Assembly (NCBI RefSeq): GCF_014851805.1
Contig: NZ_JACVAK010000003.1
Span: 271,501-335,500 of the forward strand
DNA length: 64,000 nucleotides
From: Pseudoxanthomonas sp. PXM02
GTDB lineage: Bacteria > Pseudomonadota > Gammaproteobacteria > Xanthomonadales > Xanthomonadaceae
Direction: 5' to 3'
Within the stretch, counting starts at the first letter, position 1. Each line of letters starts with the position of its first letter. The position numbers and the translations under genes are program-made. Shown one piece after another: positions 18,704 through 27,630 of this stretch. The notes beneath the pieces were generated by a model that ran no database searches, was not told where the DNA came from, and saw only the letters and a list, made by a program, of their open reading frames with translations.

Positions 18704-18732
18704 ATTAGATGCGAATGAGTCTTATTTTTCAA
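18704..18732 (-). promoter_or_regulatory. Promoter of the siderophore receptor with a Fur-like box in its spacer
   Basis: Reading the minus strand, TTGAAA (18732-18727) and TCTAAT (18709-18704) are 17 bases apart, each one mismatch from consensus. The spacer holds AATAAG-A-CTCATT (18714-18726), an imperfect palindrome resembling the core of a Fur box. A repressor bound there would block polymerase directly. The receptor start is about 115 bases downstream. Confidence 0.6.
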
Positions 18733-18833
18733 GTTTTCGTGCAATGTAGCGCCCGCGACCGATCGTCGCGGCTCTCCTGTTCAGATTCGCTGGGCAGCCC
18801 GGACAACCCTTTGCATCAGGGCGCCGTCGAACA

Positions 18834-18858
18834 CAAAAAAGCCGGCTTTCGCCGGCTT
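18834..18858 (-). terminator. Rho-independent terminator of the second TonB receptor gene
   Basis: Read on the minus strand, the stem AAGCCGGC / GCCGGCTT with a GAAA loop is followed by a run of T. It lies 24 bases beyond the stop codon of the receptor gene at 18882. Confidence 0.88.
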
Positions 18859-18881
18859 CTTCGTCGATCCCTCGCTGGGGA

Positions 18882-21722
18882 TCAGAACCGCAGGTTTGCC
18901 CTCACGTAGAAAAAGCGGCCACCCGGGATGTCGTAGGTGGAGGCCTCGTAGCCATTTAGGGAGCAGGACGTGCAGACCGGCGGATCCTCGTCGAACACGT
19001 TGTTGACGCCCCCGGTCAGCTGCAGGCCCTTGAACCAGGCGAAGTCGTAGCCCAGCTGCAGGTCGTGGTACGTGGTCGCGGCCAGCGTATTGGTGGTGGC
19101 GCTGCTGCAGTACGCCGCGGTATCCACCGCCGCGCAGGCCTCCTCCATCTCGGACAGGTGACGGACGCTCCAGGCGGCATTCCAGTTTCCTTGCTTCCAG
19201 TCGAGCGTGGCGGTGGAGGTCCATTCCGGAATGGCGGTGTCGGTCACCACGATGCCAGGACCCTGAGGCTGCACCTGGCCACCGGCACCACGCGCCTCAT
19301 AGCGGGTCACGAACGTGTTCTGCCAGCTCAGCTTGAAACGGCCAGCGCGGGTTTCCGGCAGCGTCCAGAACACGTCCGCATCCCAGCCGTCGGTCTTGAT
19401 CGAACCGAGGTTGACCAGGAAATTGGCGAACGTGTCGATCTCGCCCGAGGCGAGGCGACTGATGCCGGTGCAGTACTGCGGGTCCTGCGTGGTGGCGCAC
19501 AGGTTCAGTTGCGTCTGCGCATCGATGGCCTGGATCGGGCCCTCGAGGTCATGACGATAGTAGGTCACTTCGAAGTCCAGCTTGTCCGACCATGTGACGT
19601 TCTCGGCGAACGACGGACTGAACACCAATCCCGCACTGAAGCTGCGCGCGGTCTCCGGCTGCAATGCGGGGTTGCCACCCGTCAGCACCGGGATCTGCGG
19701 ATCGTTCTGGAGCGCACCGACAGGAACGCCCGGACAGGCAACCGGTGCGACCGAGCCGGGGGGCGCAGTGGGCTGCACCAGGCAGGGATCGGTGAGCTGC
19801 GCGTCGAAGCGGCTCTGCGAGCCGTACAACTCACCGATCGACGGCGCACGGAAACCTTCCGCGTACGTCGCGCGCAGCAGCAGGTCTTCCGCGACCTGCC
19901 AGCGCAGGCCGTACTTGGGCGTGAACTCGCCGCCGAACGTGGAGTAGTCCGAGTACCGGCCTGCCAGGCTCAGGTCGAACCTGCCCGGACCGTCCTGCTG
20001 CGCGTACAACGGCACGTTCAATTCGAGGTACGCCTCGTTGACGTCGTACTCACCCGATGTCGGAAGGGAAGGTACGCCGTTGTACTCGCCCGCCACCGTC
20101 TGCGGATCCGGGTTGTAGCTGCCTTCGTACTTGCGGTACTCGTAGCCGGCGGCGAACTCGATATCGCCCGCCCACGCTTCGAACAGCGCACCACTGAGGT
20201 TGGCGGTGACCTGGGTGAGCTTCTGCTCGCTGCGGTCGCGGAACAACGGACTGATGTAGGCCAGCATCGCCGGCGTGATGGTGTCGAAGCCGAAAATGTC
20301 GAGCGGCGTGCAGCCATTGGTTGCTGCACACACCGCGGGATCGCCGAGCGCAATGGCGATGTTGCGCGCGTTGTAGCTGCCGCGATTGATCTGCTCCGCT
20401 TCATTCTTGCTGTGCGCGGCGTTGATGTCCCAGAAGAATTGCCGCTCGCCGCCGAACGAACCTTCAAGTCCCGCCGCGACATAACGCGTGTCGACCTCCT
20501 GTTCGAAGATGCGTGGCCCGCCTTCATAGGGACGGCGGCGGAAGCTGATCAGGTTTCCTCCCTCGTTGCCATCAAGCGCAAAACCGAACGGATTGAAAGG
20601 ATGATTGGCAGGAATCACCAGGTTCGCCGTGTAGGTGCTGCCCGCACCGGGGCCCAGATCGATCGGTTCGGGAGCGGCGCGGTTGGTCGATTCACGCCGG
20701 TTGTAGAGCGCTTTTGCATAGAAGTTCAGTTGTTCGCTGATGGCGAACCGGTACTGGCCAAATACACCCATCCGCTTCGATGGTGTGATCACCATGTTGA
20801 ACGGCGCATAGTTGTAGGCCTCCGTGCCAAGGTCGAGGCAATGGAAGCCGTCAGTGCGTGGTACGCCAGAGGCGCAGTCCGGCAGGCCAGGCGTGTAGAT
20901 GGGATTCGTCTGCCCGGCATTCGAGGTCAACAGATACTCCACACCATTGGGATCGCGGAACCGGAAGAAGCCACCGGGCACACGTGAGCTGCCGCCCTGG
21001 ATGGGGATTGCCGAGATGCGCCGGTCTGCCGAACTGACTTCCTTCTGCTCGGTGTAGCTCAAGCTGAGAAACAGGTCGCTGCGGTCGCTGTCGAATCCCC
21101 AGGCGAAGTCTGCGCCGGTGATTTCCCCATCGCCCTTGTCGTACTGGCCGTAGTTCAGCGTGACCTGGCCGCCGTCGAAGTTGCGGCGCGTGATGATGTT
21201 GACCACACCCGCAATCGCGTCCGAACCGTACAGCGAGGACGCGCCGTCTTCCAGCACTTCGATGCGTTCAACCAACGCGAGCGGAATGGTGTTGAGATCC
21301 ACGGCCGCGCTGACGCCCGACGCGGACGATTCGTTGACCCAGCGCATGCCATCGACCAGCACCAGCACGCGCTTCGGTCCAAGGTTGCGCAGATCCACCT
21401 GCGCCGAACCCGCACCCACACCGTCGCCGTTGGGCGAGAAGCCGAAGTTGCCGGAAGAATTGAACTTGGTGTTGAGCGCGGAACCGGAGCCGGTCAGCTC
21501 CTGCAGGATTTCGCCGATCGATGTCATGCCCGTGCGTTCGATGTCCTCGCGCGACAGCGTCTGCACGGGAACGCGGCCTTCCATCTCGGCTCGCTTGATG
21601 CGGCTGCCGGTGACGGTGAGCGTATCCAGCGTGGTGGCTTCCTGGGCCACGGCGGTGACGGGCAGGGCGAGGAGTACGGCAATGCGTATGGCCGAAGCCA
21701 GCGTGTGGCGGCGCACTTTCAT
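18882..21722 (-). CDS. TonB-dependent outer-membrane receptor, substrate unknown
   Basis: The product is 946 residues from the ATG at 21722, preceded by GGAGAG. A signal peptide ends near LPVTAVAQ. TonB box-like [13 protein letters not shown] is followed by a plug with [25 protein letters not shown] and [30 protein letters not shown], and a long barrel ending in RANLRF. Cysteine pairs in extracellular loops (for example around [13 protein letters not shown] and CAATNGC) suggest loop disulfides. The plug style is the large generic receptor class that handles peptides, polysaccharides or iron complexes. No Fur-like site is evident upstream, unlike the neighbouring receptor. The ATG is chosen over an upstream start at 21857 because it gives a proper signal peptide. 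Confidence 0.9.
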   Translation of the reverse strand: MKVRRHTLASAIRIAVLLALPVTAVAQEATTLDTLTVTGSRIKRAEMEGRVPVQTLSREDIERTGMTSIGEILQELTGSGSALNTKFNSSGNFGFSPNGDGVGAGSAQVDLRNLGPKRVLVLVDGMRWVNESSASGVSAAVDLNTIPLALVERIEVLEDGASSLYGSDAIAGVVNIITRRNFDGGQVTLNYGQYDKGDGEITGADFAWGFDSDRSDLFLSLSYTEQKEVSSADRRISAIPIQGGSSRVPGGFFRFRDPNGVEYLLTSNAGQTNPIYTPGLPDCASGVPRTDGFHCLDLGTEAYNYAPFNMVITPSKRMGVFGQYRFAISEQLNFYAKALYNRRESTNRAAPEPIDLGPGAGSTYTANLVIPANHPFNPFGFALDGNEGGNLISFRRRPYEGGPRIFEQEVDTRYVAAGLEGSFGGERQFFWDINAAHSKNEAEQINRGSYNARNIAIALGDPAVCAATNGCTPLDIFGFDTITPAMLAYISPLFRDRSEQKLTQVTANLSGALFEAWAGDIEFAAGYEYRKYEGSYNPDPQTVAGEYNGVPSLPTSGEYDVNEAYLELNVPLYAQQDGPGRFDLSLAGRYSDYSTFGGEFTPKYGLRWQVAEDLLLRATYAEGFRAPSIGELYGSQSRFDAQLTDPCLVQPTAPPGSVAPVACPGVPVGALQNDPQIPVLTGGNPALQPETARSFSAGLVFSPSFAENVTWSDKLDFEVTYYRHDLEGPIQAIDAQTQLNLCATTQDPQYCTGISRLASGEIDTFANFLVNLGSIKTDGWDADVFWTLPETRAGRFKLSWQNTFVTRYEARGAGGQVQPQGPGIVVTDTAIPEWTSTATLDWKQGNWNAAWSVRHLSEMEEACAAVDTAAYCSSATTNTLAATTYHDLQLGYDFAWFKGLQLTGGVNNVFDEDPPVCTSCSLNGYEASTYDIPGGRFFYVRANLRF

Positions 21723-21929
21723 GATTCTCTCTCCAAAGGGTGTGGGGCCGCACGGCAAACGCCTAAAGCGGCTTGTCCTTCGTTGTAAAGAATCGGTAAA
21801 ACGGCGACAACGGAAACAAGTCACCATTTTGAAGATGGTAATGGCGATTATCCGCAACTAAATACGATTACCCGAAGTTTCTACACACGATATTCACGAG
21901 AGTTAACAGCTAAACGCGTGAAGCCATCA

Positions 21930-22727
21930 TCAACCACTCGCGATGATGGCCATGCCCATGACCACCATGAAGACGGCGAACACGCGCTTCAACGCTTTGC
22001 CGCCGATCCGGTGCGCGAGCTTGGTGCCGTAGGGCGCCGCGAGCACCGAGGCAATCGCGACGCCGATGGCCGCCGGCAGATAGATGTAGCCGATCGCATG
22101 CGACGGCAATGCACCCGGTGGCGCATGCAGGGCATAACCGAATGCGCTGGCGATGCCGATGGCGACGCCGCACGCACTGGAAGTACCCACAGCGCGCACC
22201 GGCTGGACACCTCGCGCCACCAACAGCGGCACCGTCATGCTGCCGCCGCCGATGCCGACGACAGCCGATACGGCACCGATCAACGATCCGGCGGCGCTCA
22301 TGACCGGCCCGCGCGGCGCGGGCACACCTCGCCCCTCCGGATGCGCGTTGCCACCCAACACCATCTGCGCCCCCGCGATGAAGCAATAGCCCGCGACGAT
22401 CCAGCGCAGGATGTCGTCATCCAGATACACCGCCAGGCCGCTGCCGAGCCAGCCCCCCAGCAGGAGGCCCGGCACCATCCATGCAACCGTGGGCCACAGG
22501 ACGCTGCCACGGCGATGGTGTGCATACGCCGACGACGTCGCCGTCAACACGATGCTGGCCAACGAACTCGCCAACGCCGCATGCATTGCCGCTTCTTTCG
22601 GAATGCCGTGCAGGGGAAGGATCCACGCGAGCGCAGCCACCAGCACCAGGCCACCACCGATGCCCAGCAGGCCCGCGAGAATACCGGCCAGTACACCAAG
22701 CACGGGAAAAATCCACACACCTTCCAC
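21930..22727 (-). CDS. TauE/SafE-type (TSUP) membrane permease
   Basis: The product is about 265 residues with eight or so hydrophobic helices arranged as two repeats. Each repeat holds a glycine motif (GLLGIGGGLVLVAAL and AVVGIGGGSMTVPLL), the hallmark of the 4-toluene sulfonate uptake permease/TauE family. These proteins move sulfite, sulfonates or other small anions across the inner membrane; the substrate is unknown here. The start is uncertain. The GTG at 22727, with GAGG six bases upstream, places the first helix at the N-terminus, while longer in-frame starts would add a charged segment. The gene is divergent from slt, with about 60 bases between. Confidence 0.82.
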   Translation of the reverse strand: MEGVWIFPVLGVLAGILAGLLGIGGGLVLVAALAWILPLHGIPKEAAMHAALASSLASIVLTATSSAYAHHRRGSVLWPTVAWMVPGLLLGGWLGSGLAVYLDDDILRWIVAGYCFIAGAQMVLGGNAHPEGRGVPAPRGPVMSAAGSLIGAVSAVVGIGGGSMTVPLLVARGVQPVRAVGTSSACGVAIGIASAFGYALHAPPGALPSHAIGYIYLPAAIGVAIASVLAAPYGTKLAHRIGGKALKRVFAVFMVVMGMAIIASG

Positions 22728-22778
22728 TCGCCACCTCGTTGCCACGGCTTGTCTACGGGTCGGTTCAGGCGGCTTGGG

Positions 22779-22784
22779 TATAGT
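22779..22784 (+). promoter_or_regulatory. Candidate -10 element of slt, possibly giving a leaderless mRNA
   Basis: TATAGT lies seven bases before the slt ATG at 22791, so transcription from it would begin at or next to the start codon. No Shine-Dalgarno precedes that ATG. No convincing -35 is present at normal spacing. Confidence 0.35.
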
Positions 22785-22790
22785 CCCGGC

Positions 22791-24752
22791 ATGATCCGTC
22801 TCTCTCCCGTTATCGTACTCGCTGCGTTCGCTGGCCTGTGTGCCGCACCCGTCCTGCATGCACAGTCGCTTGACGCGCAGCGCCCTGCGGTGCGCGATGC
22901 GCTCGCGGCGGCGGAAGCCGGTCGCTTCGATGCCGCCGCCTCGTCATCCCTGGTCCGCCACCCGCTGTATGGCTGGATCGAGTTCGCCGCCCTGCGTCGC
23001 GATCCCGATGCGGTGTCGAACACGCAGGCGCAGGCTTTCCTCACGCGCTATGAAGGCCAGGCCGTCGCCAGCCAGTTCCGCAACCTGTGGCTGGCATCAC
23101 TGGCCCGGCGCCAGGACTGGACGACCTTCCTCGCCGCCTGGAAGCCGACGGACAGCATCGCGCTCCAATGCGCGCAGTTGCAGGCGCGCCAGGCGAGCGG
23201 CCGCACCGATGCGGCATGGACGGAACAGGCGCAGGCGATCTGGCGAAAGGGCGCCAAGTCCTTGCCCGATGGCTGCGATCCGGTGTTCAACGTACTGGCC
23301 AGCCAGGGCGCACTGGCACCGGCGCTGCGCTGGGAGCGCATCGAGGCCGCGGCTGCCGAGCGCCAGACCGGTGTCATGCGCAGCGCGGCGCGCGGCCTGC
23401 CGGCCGACGAGGCCGCGCTGGCCAACGACTATGCCGCTTTCATCGATGCGATCCATCCGCGCGCGATGAACTGGCCCAGGACCGAGCGCAGCCGGCGGAT
23501 GGCGGCCCGCGGCCTGGCGAAACTCGCACAGAACGATCCCGACACCGCAGAGCGCCTGTTGCCGCAGTACGCGGACGCACTGGGCATGGGCGAAGCCGAA
23601 CGCGGCCAGGTGCTGTACCAGATCGCGCTGTGGACGGTCGCCTCCTATGGGCCGGACTCCGCGCGCCGGCTGGGCAACGTGCCCGAGTCGGCATACGACG
23701 AGCGCCTGCACGAATGGCGCGTGCGCGAGGCGCTGTCGCGCGGCGATTGGCCAGCGGCGCTCGCTGCACTGAAGAAGATGCCGCCGACGCAGCGCAACGA
23801 TTCTCGCTGGCGCTACTTCGAAGCGCGCATGAGCGAGAAGACGGGCGATCGCGCCGGTGCGCAGCGCCTGTTCCGCGAAACCGCGTCCAGCCCGACCTTC
23901 CACGGCTTCCTGGCGGCCGACCGCCTGGAGCAGCCGTACGCGCTGTGCGCCTGGATCCCCAACGATCCTTCGACGGCGAAGCAAGCCATCGCACGCGATC
24001 CCGCGATCGTGCGCGCGATGGAGCTGTGGCAGCTGGAACGCCCGGGCTGGGCCACGGCAGAGTGGAACGACGCGCTGTCGCGCTTCGACGACACCCAGCG
24101 GCGCATCGCCGTGGAAGTGGCGCAGGACAACGGCTGGTTCGATCGCGCGGTGTTCTCGCTGGGCAAGCAGCCTGACGAACAGCGCCTGTACCAGTTGCGG
24201 TTCCCGTTGCACCACGGCGACACCATCCGGCGCGAAGCGGCGAAGCAGAACATCGATCCGGCCTGGGTCGCCGCGGAAATCCGCGCCGAGAGCATCTTCA
24301 ACCCGAAGGCACGCTCGGGCGCGAACGCGATGGGCCTGATGCAGGTGCTGCCCTCCACCGGAGCCGGCGTTGCCCAGCGGCAGGGCATCCCGTATGCAGG
24401 TGCGGCGAGCCTGTACGACGCGGACACCAACATCGCCATCGGTACGGCGTACCTGCGCGAGATGGAGGACAAGTACAGCGTGCCCTACGTCGCCATCGCC
24501 GCCTACAACGCGGGCCCGGCGCCCACCGCCCGCTGGCAGTCGCAGCGTCCGGGCTTCGATCCGGATATCTGGATCGAGACGATCAGCTACAAGGAGACCC
24601 GCGAGTACGTGGCACGCGTGCTTGCCTTCAGCGTGATCTACGACTGGCGCCTCAACGGCACGGCACTGCCGGTCAGCGACCGCCTGATGGGCCGTGTGCA
24701 GGCCAAGCGCAAGGCATTCACCTGCCCGACGGCGCAGATGCCGAAGAGCTGA
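22791..24752 (+). CDS. slt: Soluble lytic murein transglycosylase
   Basis: The 653-residue product begins with a signal peptide (MIRLSPVIVLAAFAGLCAAPVLHA). A long alpha-helical superhelical region, typical of the doughnut-shaped U domain, covers about residues 30-450. The C-terminal lysozyme-like domain has the family 1A signatures: AEIRAES with catalytic Glu500, NAMGLMQVLP, and YVAIAAYNAGP. It would cleave the glycan strands of peptidoglycan in the periplasm, forming 1,6-anhydromuramic ends. The gene has no clear ribosome-binding site and a -10-like TATAGT directly upstream. A REP-like element follows it. Confidence 0.94.
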   Translation: MIRLSPVIVLAAFAGLCAAPVLHAQSLDAQRPAVRDALAAAEAGRFDAAASSSLVRHPLYGWIEFAALRRDPDAVSNTQAQAFLTRYEGQAVASQFRNLWLASLARRQDWTTFLAAWKPTDSIALQCAQLQARQASGRTDAAWTEQAQAIWRKGAKSLPDGCDPVFNVLASQGALAPALRWERIEAAAAERQTGVMRSAARGLPADEAALANDYAAFIDAIHPRAMNWPRTERSRRMAARGLAKLAQNDPDTAERLLPQYADALGMGEAERGQVLYQIALWTVASYGPDSARRLGNVPESAYDERLHEWRVREALSRGDWPAALAALKKMPPTQRNDSRWRYFEARMSEKTGDRAGAQRLFRETASSPTFHGFLAADRLEQPYALCAWIPNDPSTAKQAIARDPAIVRAMELWQLERPGWATAEWNDALSRFDDTQRRIAVEVAQDNGWFDRAVFSLGKQPDEQRLYQLRFPLHHGDTIRREAAKQNIDPAWVAAEIRAESIFNPKARSGANAMGLMQVLPSTGAGVAQRQGIPYAGAASLYDADTNIAIGTAYLREMEDKYSVPYVAIAAYNAGPAPTARWQSQRPGFDPDIWIETISYKETREYVARVLAFSVIYDWRLNGTALPVSDRLMGRVQAKRKAFTCPTAQMPKS

Positions 24753-24771
24753 AGCAAAGATCAGCTTTCTT

Positions 24772-24835
24772 GTGGGAGCGACGTGAGTCGCGATGGCGGC
24801 ATGGGTACCCGCTTCGCGACTCACGTCGCTCCCAC
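24772..24835. repeat. REP-like inverted repeat, copy 1 (between slt and cca)
   Basis: Two 22-base arms at 24772-24793 and 24814-24835 are perfect reverse complements. The left arm begins GTGGGAGCGACGTGAGTCGC, and the arms enclose a 20-base loop. This matches the short palindromic repeats of Xanthomonadaceae and Pseudomonas genomes that are mobilised by RAYT transposases. A second copy is at 54356-54442. Confidence 0.9.
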
Positions 24836-24882
24836 ATCACGCATCGCAGACATTGGCGGGACCTATCCGGCATCATGCGGCC

Positions 24883-26112
24883 ATGAAAACATATCTCGTC
24901 GGCGGCGCGGTGCGTGACCGATTGCTGGGCCTTGCGCCCGGCGATCGCGACTGGGTCGTGGTTGGCGCCACCCAGGCGCAGATGGAGGCGGACGGCTTCA
25001 AGGCGGTGGGTCGCGATTTTCCGGTACTCCTGCATCCGGAGACCGGCGAGGAATACGCCCTCGCGCGCACCGAGCGCAAGAGCGGCCGCGGCTATCGCGG
25101 CTTCGTCGTCGATGCCGATCCTTCGGTGACGCTGGAGGAAGACCTGCAGCGTCGCGACTTCACCCTCAACGCCATCGCGCAGGACGAAGACGGTAGGCTG
25201 ATCGATCCCTACGGCGGCGCGCGCGACATCGACGCACGCGTGCTGCGCCATGTGGGCGACGCCTTCGTCGAGGACCCGCTGCGCGTCTTGCGTGCCGCGC
25301 GCTTCATGGCGCGCTTCGCGTCGCTCGGCTTCACGGTCGCGCCGGAAACCATGGCATTGATGCGGAACATGGTCGCCAGTGGCGAGCTGGACACGCTGGT
25401 CCCCGAGCGCGTCTGGCAGGAGCTGCGTCGCGCACTGGCGTCGGCGACGCCGTCGGCTTTCCTGTCCACCTTGCGCGCCTGCGATGCATTGGCCGTGGTG
25501 CTGCCCGAAGTCGACGCGCTGTACGGCGTGCCGCAGCGCGCGGAGTACCACCCGGAAGTGGACACGGGTATCCATCAGCAGATGGTCAGCGACATGGCGG
25601 CACGCCTGGCGCCCGGTGATGCACTCATCGGCTTCGCTGCGCTGGTGCACGACCTGGGCAAGGCGCTGACGCCGGCCGACGTGCTGCCGAGGCACATCGG
25701 CCACGAACACGCCGGCGTGAAACCCGTGATCGCGTTGTGCGAACGGCTCAAGGTGCCCGCCGATCATCGCGAACTGGCGGTGATGGCCTGCCGCGAACAC
25801 CTCAACGTGCACCGCCTTGCCGAGCTGCGCGATGCCACCGTGGTCGACCTGCTCGCCCGTTGCGACGCGTTCCGTCGGCCGGAACGCATCCCATGGCTGG
25901 CGACCGTCTGCGAGGCGGACAAGCGCGGCCGCGGCGGCAACGAAGAAGCGGACTACCCGCAGGGCCGGGAGTTGATCCGCCTGCACGAGGCCGCCTGCGC
26001 GGTCGGTGCGCGTGACGTCGTCCGCGACGGCATGACCGGCCCGGAAATCGGGGCCGCGGTACAGGCCGCGCGCGTGGCGGCGGTGCATCGCGCCCGTCAG
26101 ACCGGCGGTTGA
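24883..26112 (+). CDS. cca: Multifunctional CCA-adding tRNA nucleotidyltransferase with HD domain
   Basis: The 409-residue product adds and repairs the 3' CCA end of tRNAs. The nucleotidyltransferase head has VGGAVRD, the GDRDW catalytic pair D21 and D23, a [12 protein letters not shown] motif, and [18 protein letters not shown]-terminal HD phosphohydrolase domain contains HDLGK (about residues 256-260) and HEHAG. This is the E. coli-type class II enzyme with added phosphatase and phosphodiesterase activity. The ATG at 24883 is favoured over an upstream in-frame ATG at 24793, which lies inside the REP element. Confidence 0.95.
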   Translation: MKTYLVGGAVRDRLLGLAPGDRDWVVVGATQAQMEADGFKAVGRDFPVLLHPETGEEYALARTERKSGRGYRGFVVDADPSVTLEEDLQRRDFTLNAIAQDEDGRLIDPYGGARDIDARVLRHVGDAFVEDPLRVLRAARFMARFASLGFTVAPETMALMRNMVASGELDTLVPERVWQELRRALASATPSAFLSTLRACDALAVVLPEVDALYGVPQRAEYHPEVDTGIHQQMVSDMAARLAPGDALIGFAALVHDLGKALTPADVLPRHIGHEHAGVKPVIALCERLKVPADHRELAVMACREHLNVHRLAELRDATVVDLLARCDAFRRPERIPWLATVCEADKRGRGGNEEADYPQGRELIRLHEAACAVGARDVVRDGMTGPEIGAAVQAARVAAVHRARQTGG

Positions 26113-26205
26113 TCCGCACGCACTGCCGTGATCCCGCACGGGGTATCGTCGCGTTCGCGGCGCGGGTCCCCGCGCCACCGCACGCCACCTTGCAAGGGAA
26201 TCGAC

Positions 26206-26868
26206 ATGGACTGCACGCGCACCCTGCTGTATGCCTGCCTGGCCGGCGCCGGGCTCTGGGGCTTCGAGGCCCGGGCCGACGACACCGTCACCTGCGAAAG
26301 CCGCAACGACCGTTACCAGAGTTGCCCCCTCGTCACCGCCGGCTACGTCACCCTGGAGCGCCAGCTGTCCGGCACCGCCTGCACGCAGGGTCGCACCTGG
26401 GACTACACCCGCCGCGAGATCTGGGTCGATGACGGTTGCCGCGCGAGCTTCCGCGTGCACACCAGTTCGTCGGGGCATCACGACAGCGATCATGATGCGA
26501 AGGTGGCCGCCGGCATGCTGATCGGCGCCGCGATCCTGGGCGCCATCGCGTCGAACGCCCACAAGAAGGACGACAAGTACGACGACGACCGCTACCAGGG
26601 TGCGCGCCACACGTCGTATGTGCCCAGCTGGATGATCGGCACCTTCGAGGGCTACAACGCGCTCTACGATGCGGACGTCAGCCTGACGATCGAATCCGGT
26701 GGACGTGCCACCGCGCGATCACGCGGCCAGACGATTAACGGCTGGATCAACGACGGGCGACTCAATGTCGGCGACACCACGTTCGACATCGACCAGTCGC
26801 GCGAGGGACTGGTCACCTCGCAGGTAGGCGACCGCCAGAACGAGGTGCGTTACCGCCGCGTGCGGTAA
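26206..26868 (+). CDS. DUF3011 domain protein, exported
   Basis: The 220-residue product starts at an ATG preceded by AAGGGA. An N-terminal hydrophobic segment ends near FEARADD, consistent with a signal peptide. A DUF3011 domain covers about residues 22-85, with its regular cysteines (VTCES, SCPL, TACTQG, DGCRASF). A glycine/alanine hydrophobic segment (AGMLIGAAILGAIAS) lies near residue 110, next to an Asp/Lys-rich stretch. The C-terminal 75 residues form a beta-rich domain. The function is unknown. It lies 93 bases after cca. Confidence 0.75.
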   Translation: MDCTRTLLYACLAGAGLWGFEARADDTVTCESRNDRYQSCPLVTAGYVTLERQLSGTACTQGRTWDYTRREIWVDDGCRASFRVHTSSSGHHDSDHDAKVAAGMLIGAAILGAIASNAHKKDDKYDDDRYQGARHTSYVPSWMIGTFEGYNALYDADVSLTIESGGRATARSRGQTINGWINDGRLNVGDTTFDIDQSREGLVTSQVGDRQNEVRYRRVR

Positions 26869-26881
26869 CGTGCCTAGTGGA

Positions 26882-26910
26882 CCGGTCGGGCGCGCATCGC
26901 GCTCGACCGG
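26882..26910. other. Strong hairpin between two convergent genes
   Basis: Arms at 26882-26894 (CCGGTCGGGCGCG) and 26898-26910 (CGCGCTCGACCGG) pair over 13 positions with one G-T, and the loop is only CAT. There is no T-run on either side. It sits in the 50-base gap between the convergent DUF3011 and LprI/MliC genes and may act as a shared termination or stability element. Confidence 0.6.
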
Positions 26911-26918
26911 CATCGCGA

Positions 26919-27572
26919 TCACGGCAAAGGCGTGCAGCTCAGCCTGGTGCCGAAGAAATCGACGCTGGCCTCGCCCTGGTGCTCCCAGTACTCGACGCCG
27001 ACGCGCCCATACTTCGCACCACTGGCCGCCGGTTGCGGGAAGACGATGGCCTGGTCGTTGCCCAGCGCCATGATGGCGGCTGGCGGGTCAAGATCGTTGT
27101 AGTACGTCATGGTGAACGGTGCGCGGTTGTCGCTGCAGCGGTACTCCACCTTTTTCGGGACTGCCATGCCGGGTGCCGCGATGGCCAGTTCGGCCAGGCG
27201 GGTCTGGTACGCCTCCAGTACGCACAGACGCGCATCCTGCGCCTTCCAGCAGTCATCCCGCCCCTTCGCCCAGCCCCGCTGGATCGCGGGATCCGCGTCC
27301 TTGGCCTCGCGGTAGCGCGCCGACAGCCGGCGATCGAGCGCGGCAAGTTCGGCATCGCTGCACACCAGCTTCTCCGCTTCGCTCGCGGCCTTGGCGCAGT
27401 CGAACGAGGGTGGCGCTATTGCAGGCGTCGCCGCGTTGGCCGGGCCGGCGGGAGCCGCCGCCGGCGTGGTGTCAGCCAACGATGGGGCGGGTGCGTTGGC
27501 CACCGGCGGGGCCCCCTCGGGTTTGCAGCCGGCAAGCAGCAACAGGACGATGCACGACAGGGGCGCTTTCAT
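26919..27572 (-). CDS. Lipoprotein with LprI-like and MliC-like (lysozyme inhibitor) domains
   Basis: The product is 217 residues from the ATG at 27572, which has GGAGG six bases upstream. A lipobox (LLLAGC) predicts lipid anchoring. An Ala/Pro-rich linker leads to an LprI/DUF1311-like segment (FDCAKAASEAEKLVCSDAELAALDRRLSARY, about residues 58-88) with paired cysteines. A C-terminal MliC-like domain opens with VEYRCSDN and holds a YRVGVEYWEHQGEASV-type strand pair. MliC proteins inhibit C-type lysozyme, so protection against host or competitor lysozyme is plausible. Its stop faces the DUF3011 gene. Confidence 0.82.
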   Translation of the reverse strand: MKAPLSCIVLLLLAGCKPEGAPPVANAPAPSLADTTPAAAPAGPANAATPAIAPPSFDCAKAASEAEKLVCSDAELAALDRRLSARYREAKDADPAIQRGWAKGRDDCWKAQDARLCVLEAYQTRLAELAIAAPGMAVPKKVEYRCSDNRAPFTMTYYNDLDPPAAIMALGNDQAIVFPQPAASGAKYGRVGVEYWEHQGEASVDFFGTRLSCTPLP

Positions 27573-27630
27573 CGACAGCCTCCGGCACGGGTGTGCGCGC
27601 ATGCTAGCGCCGATGGCGTGACGGCGACCT

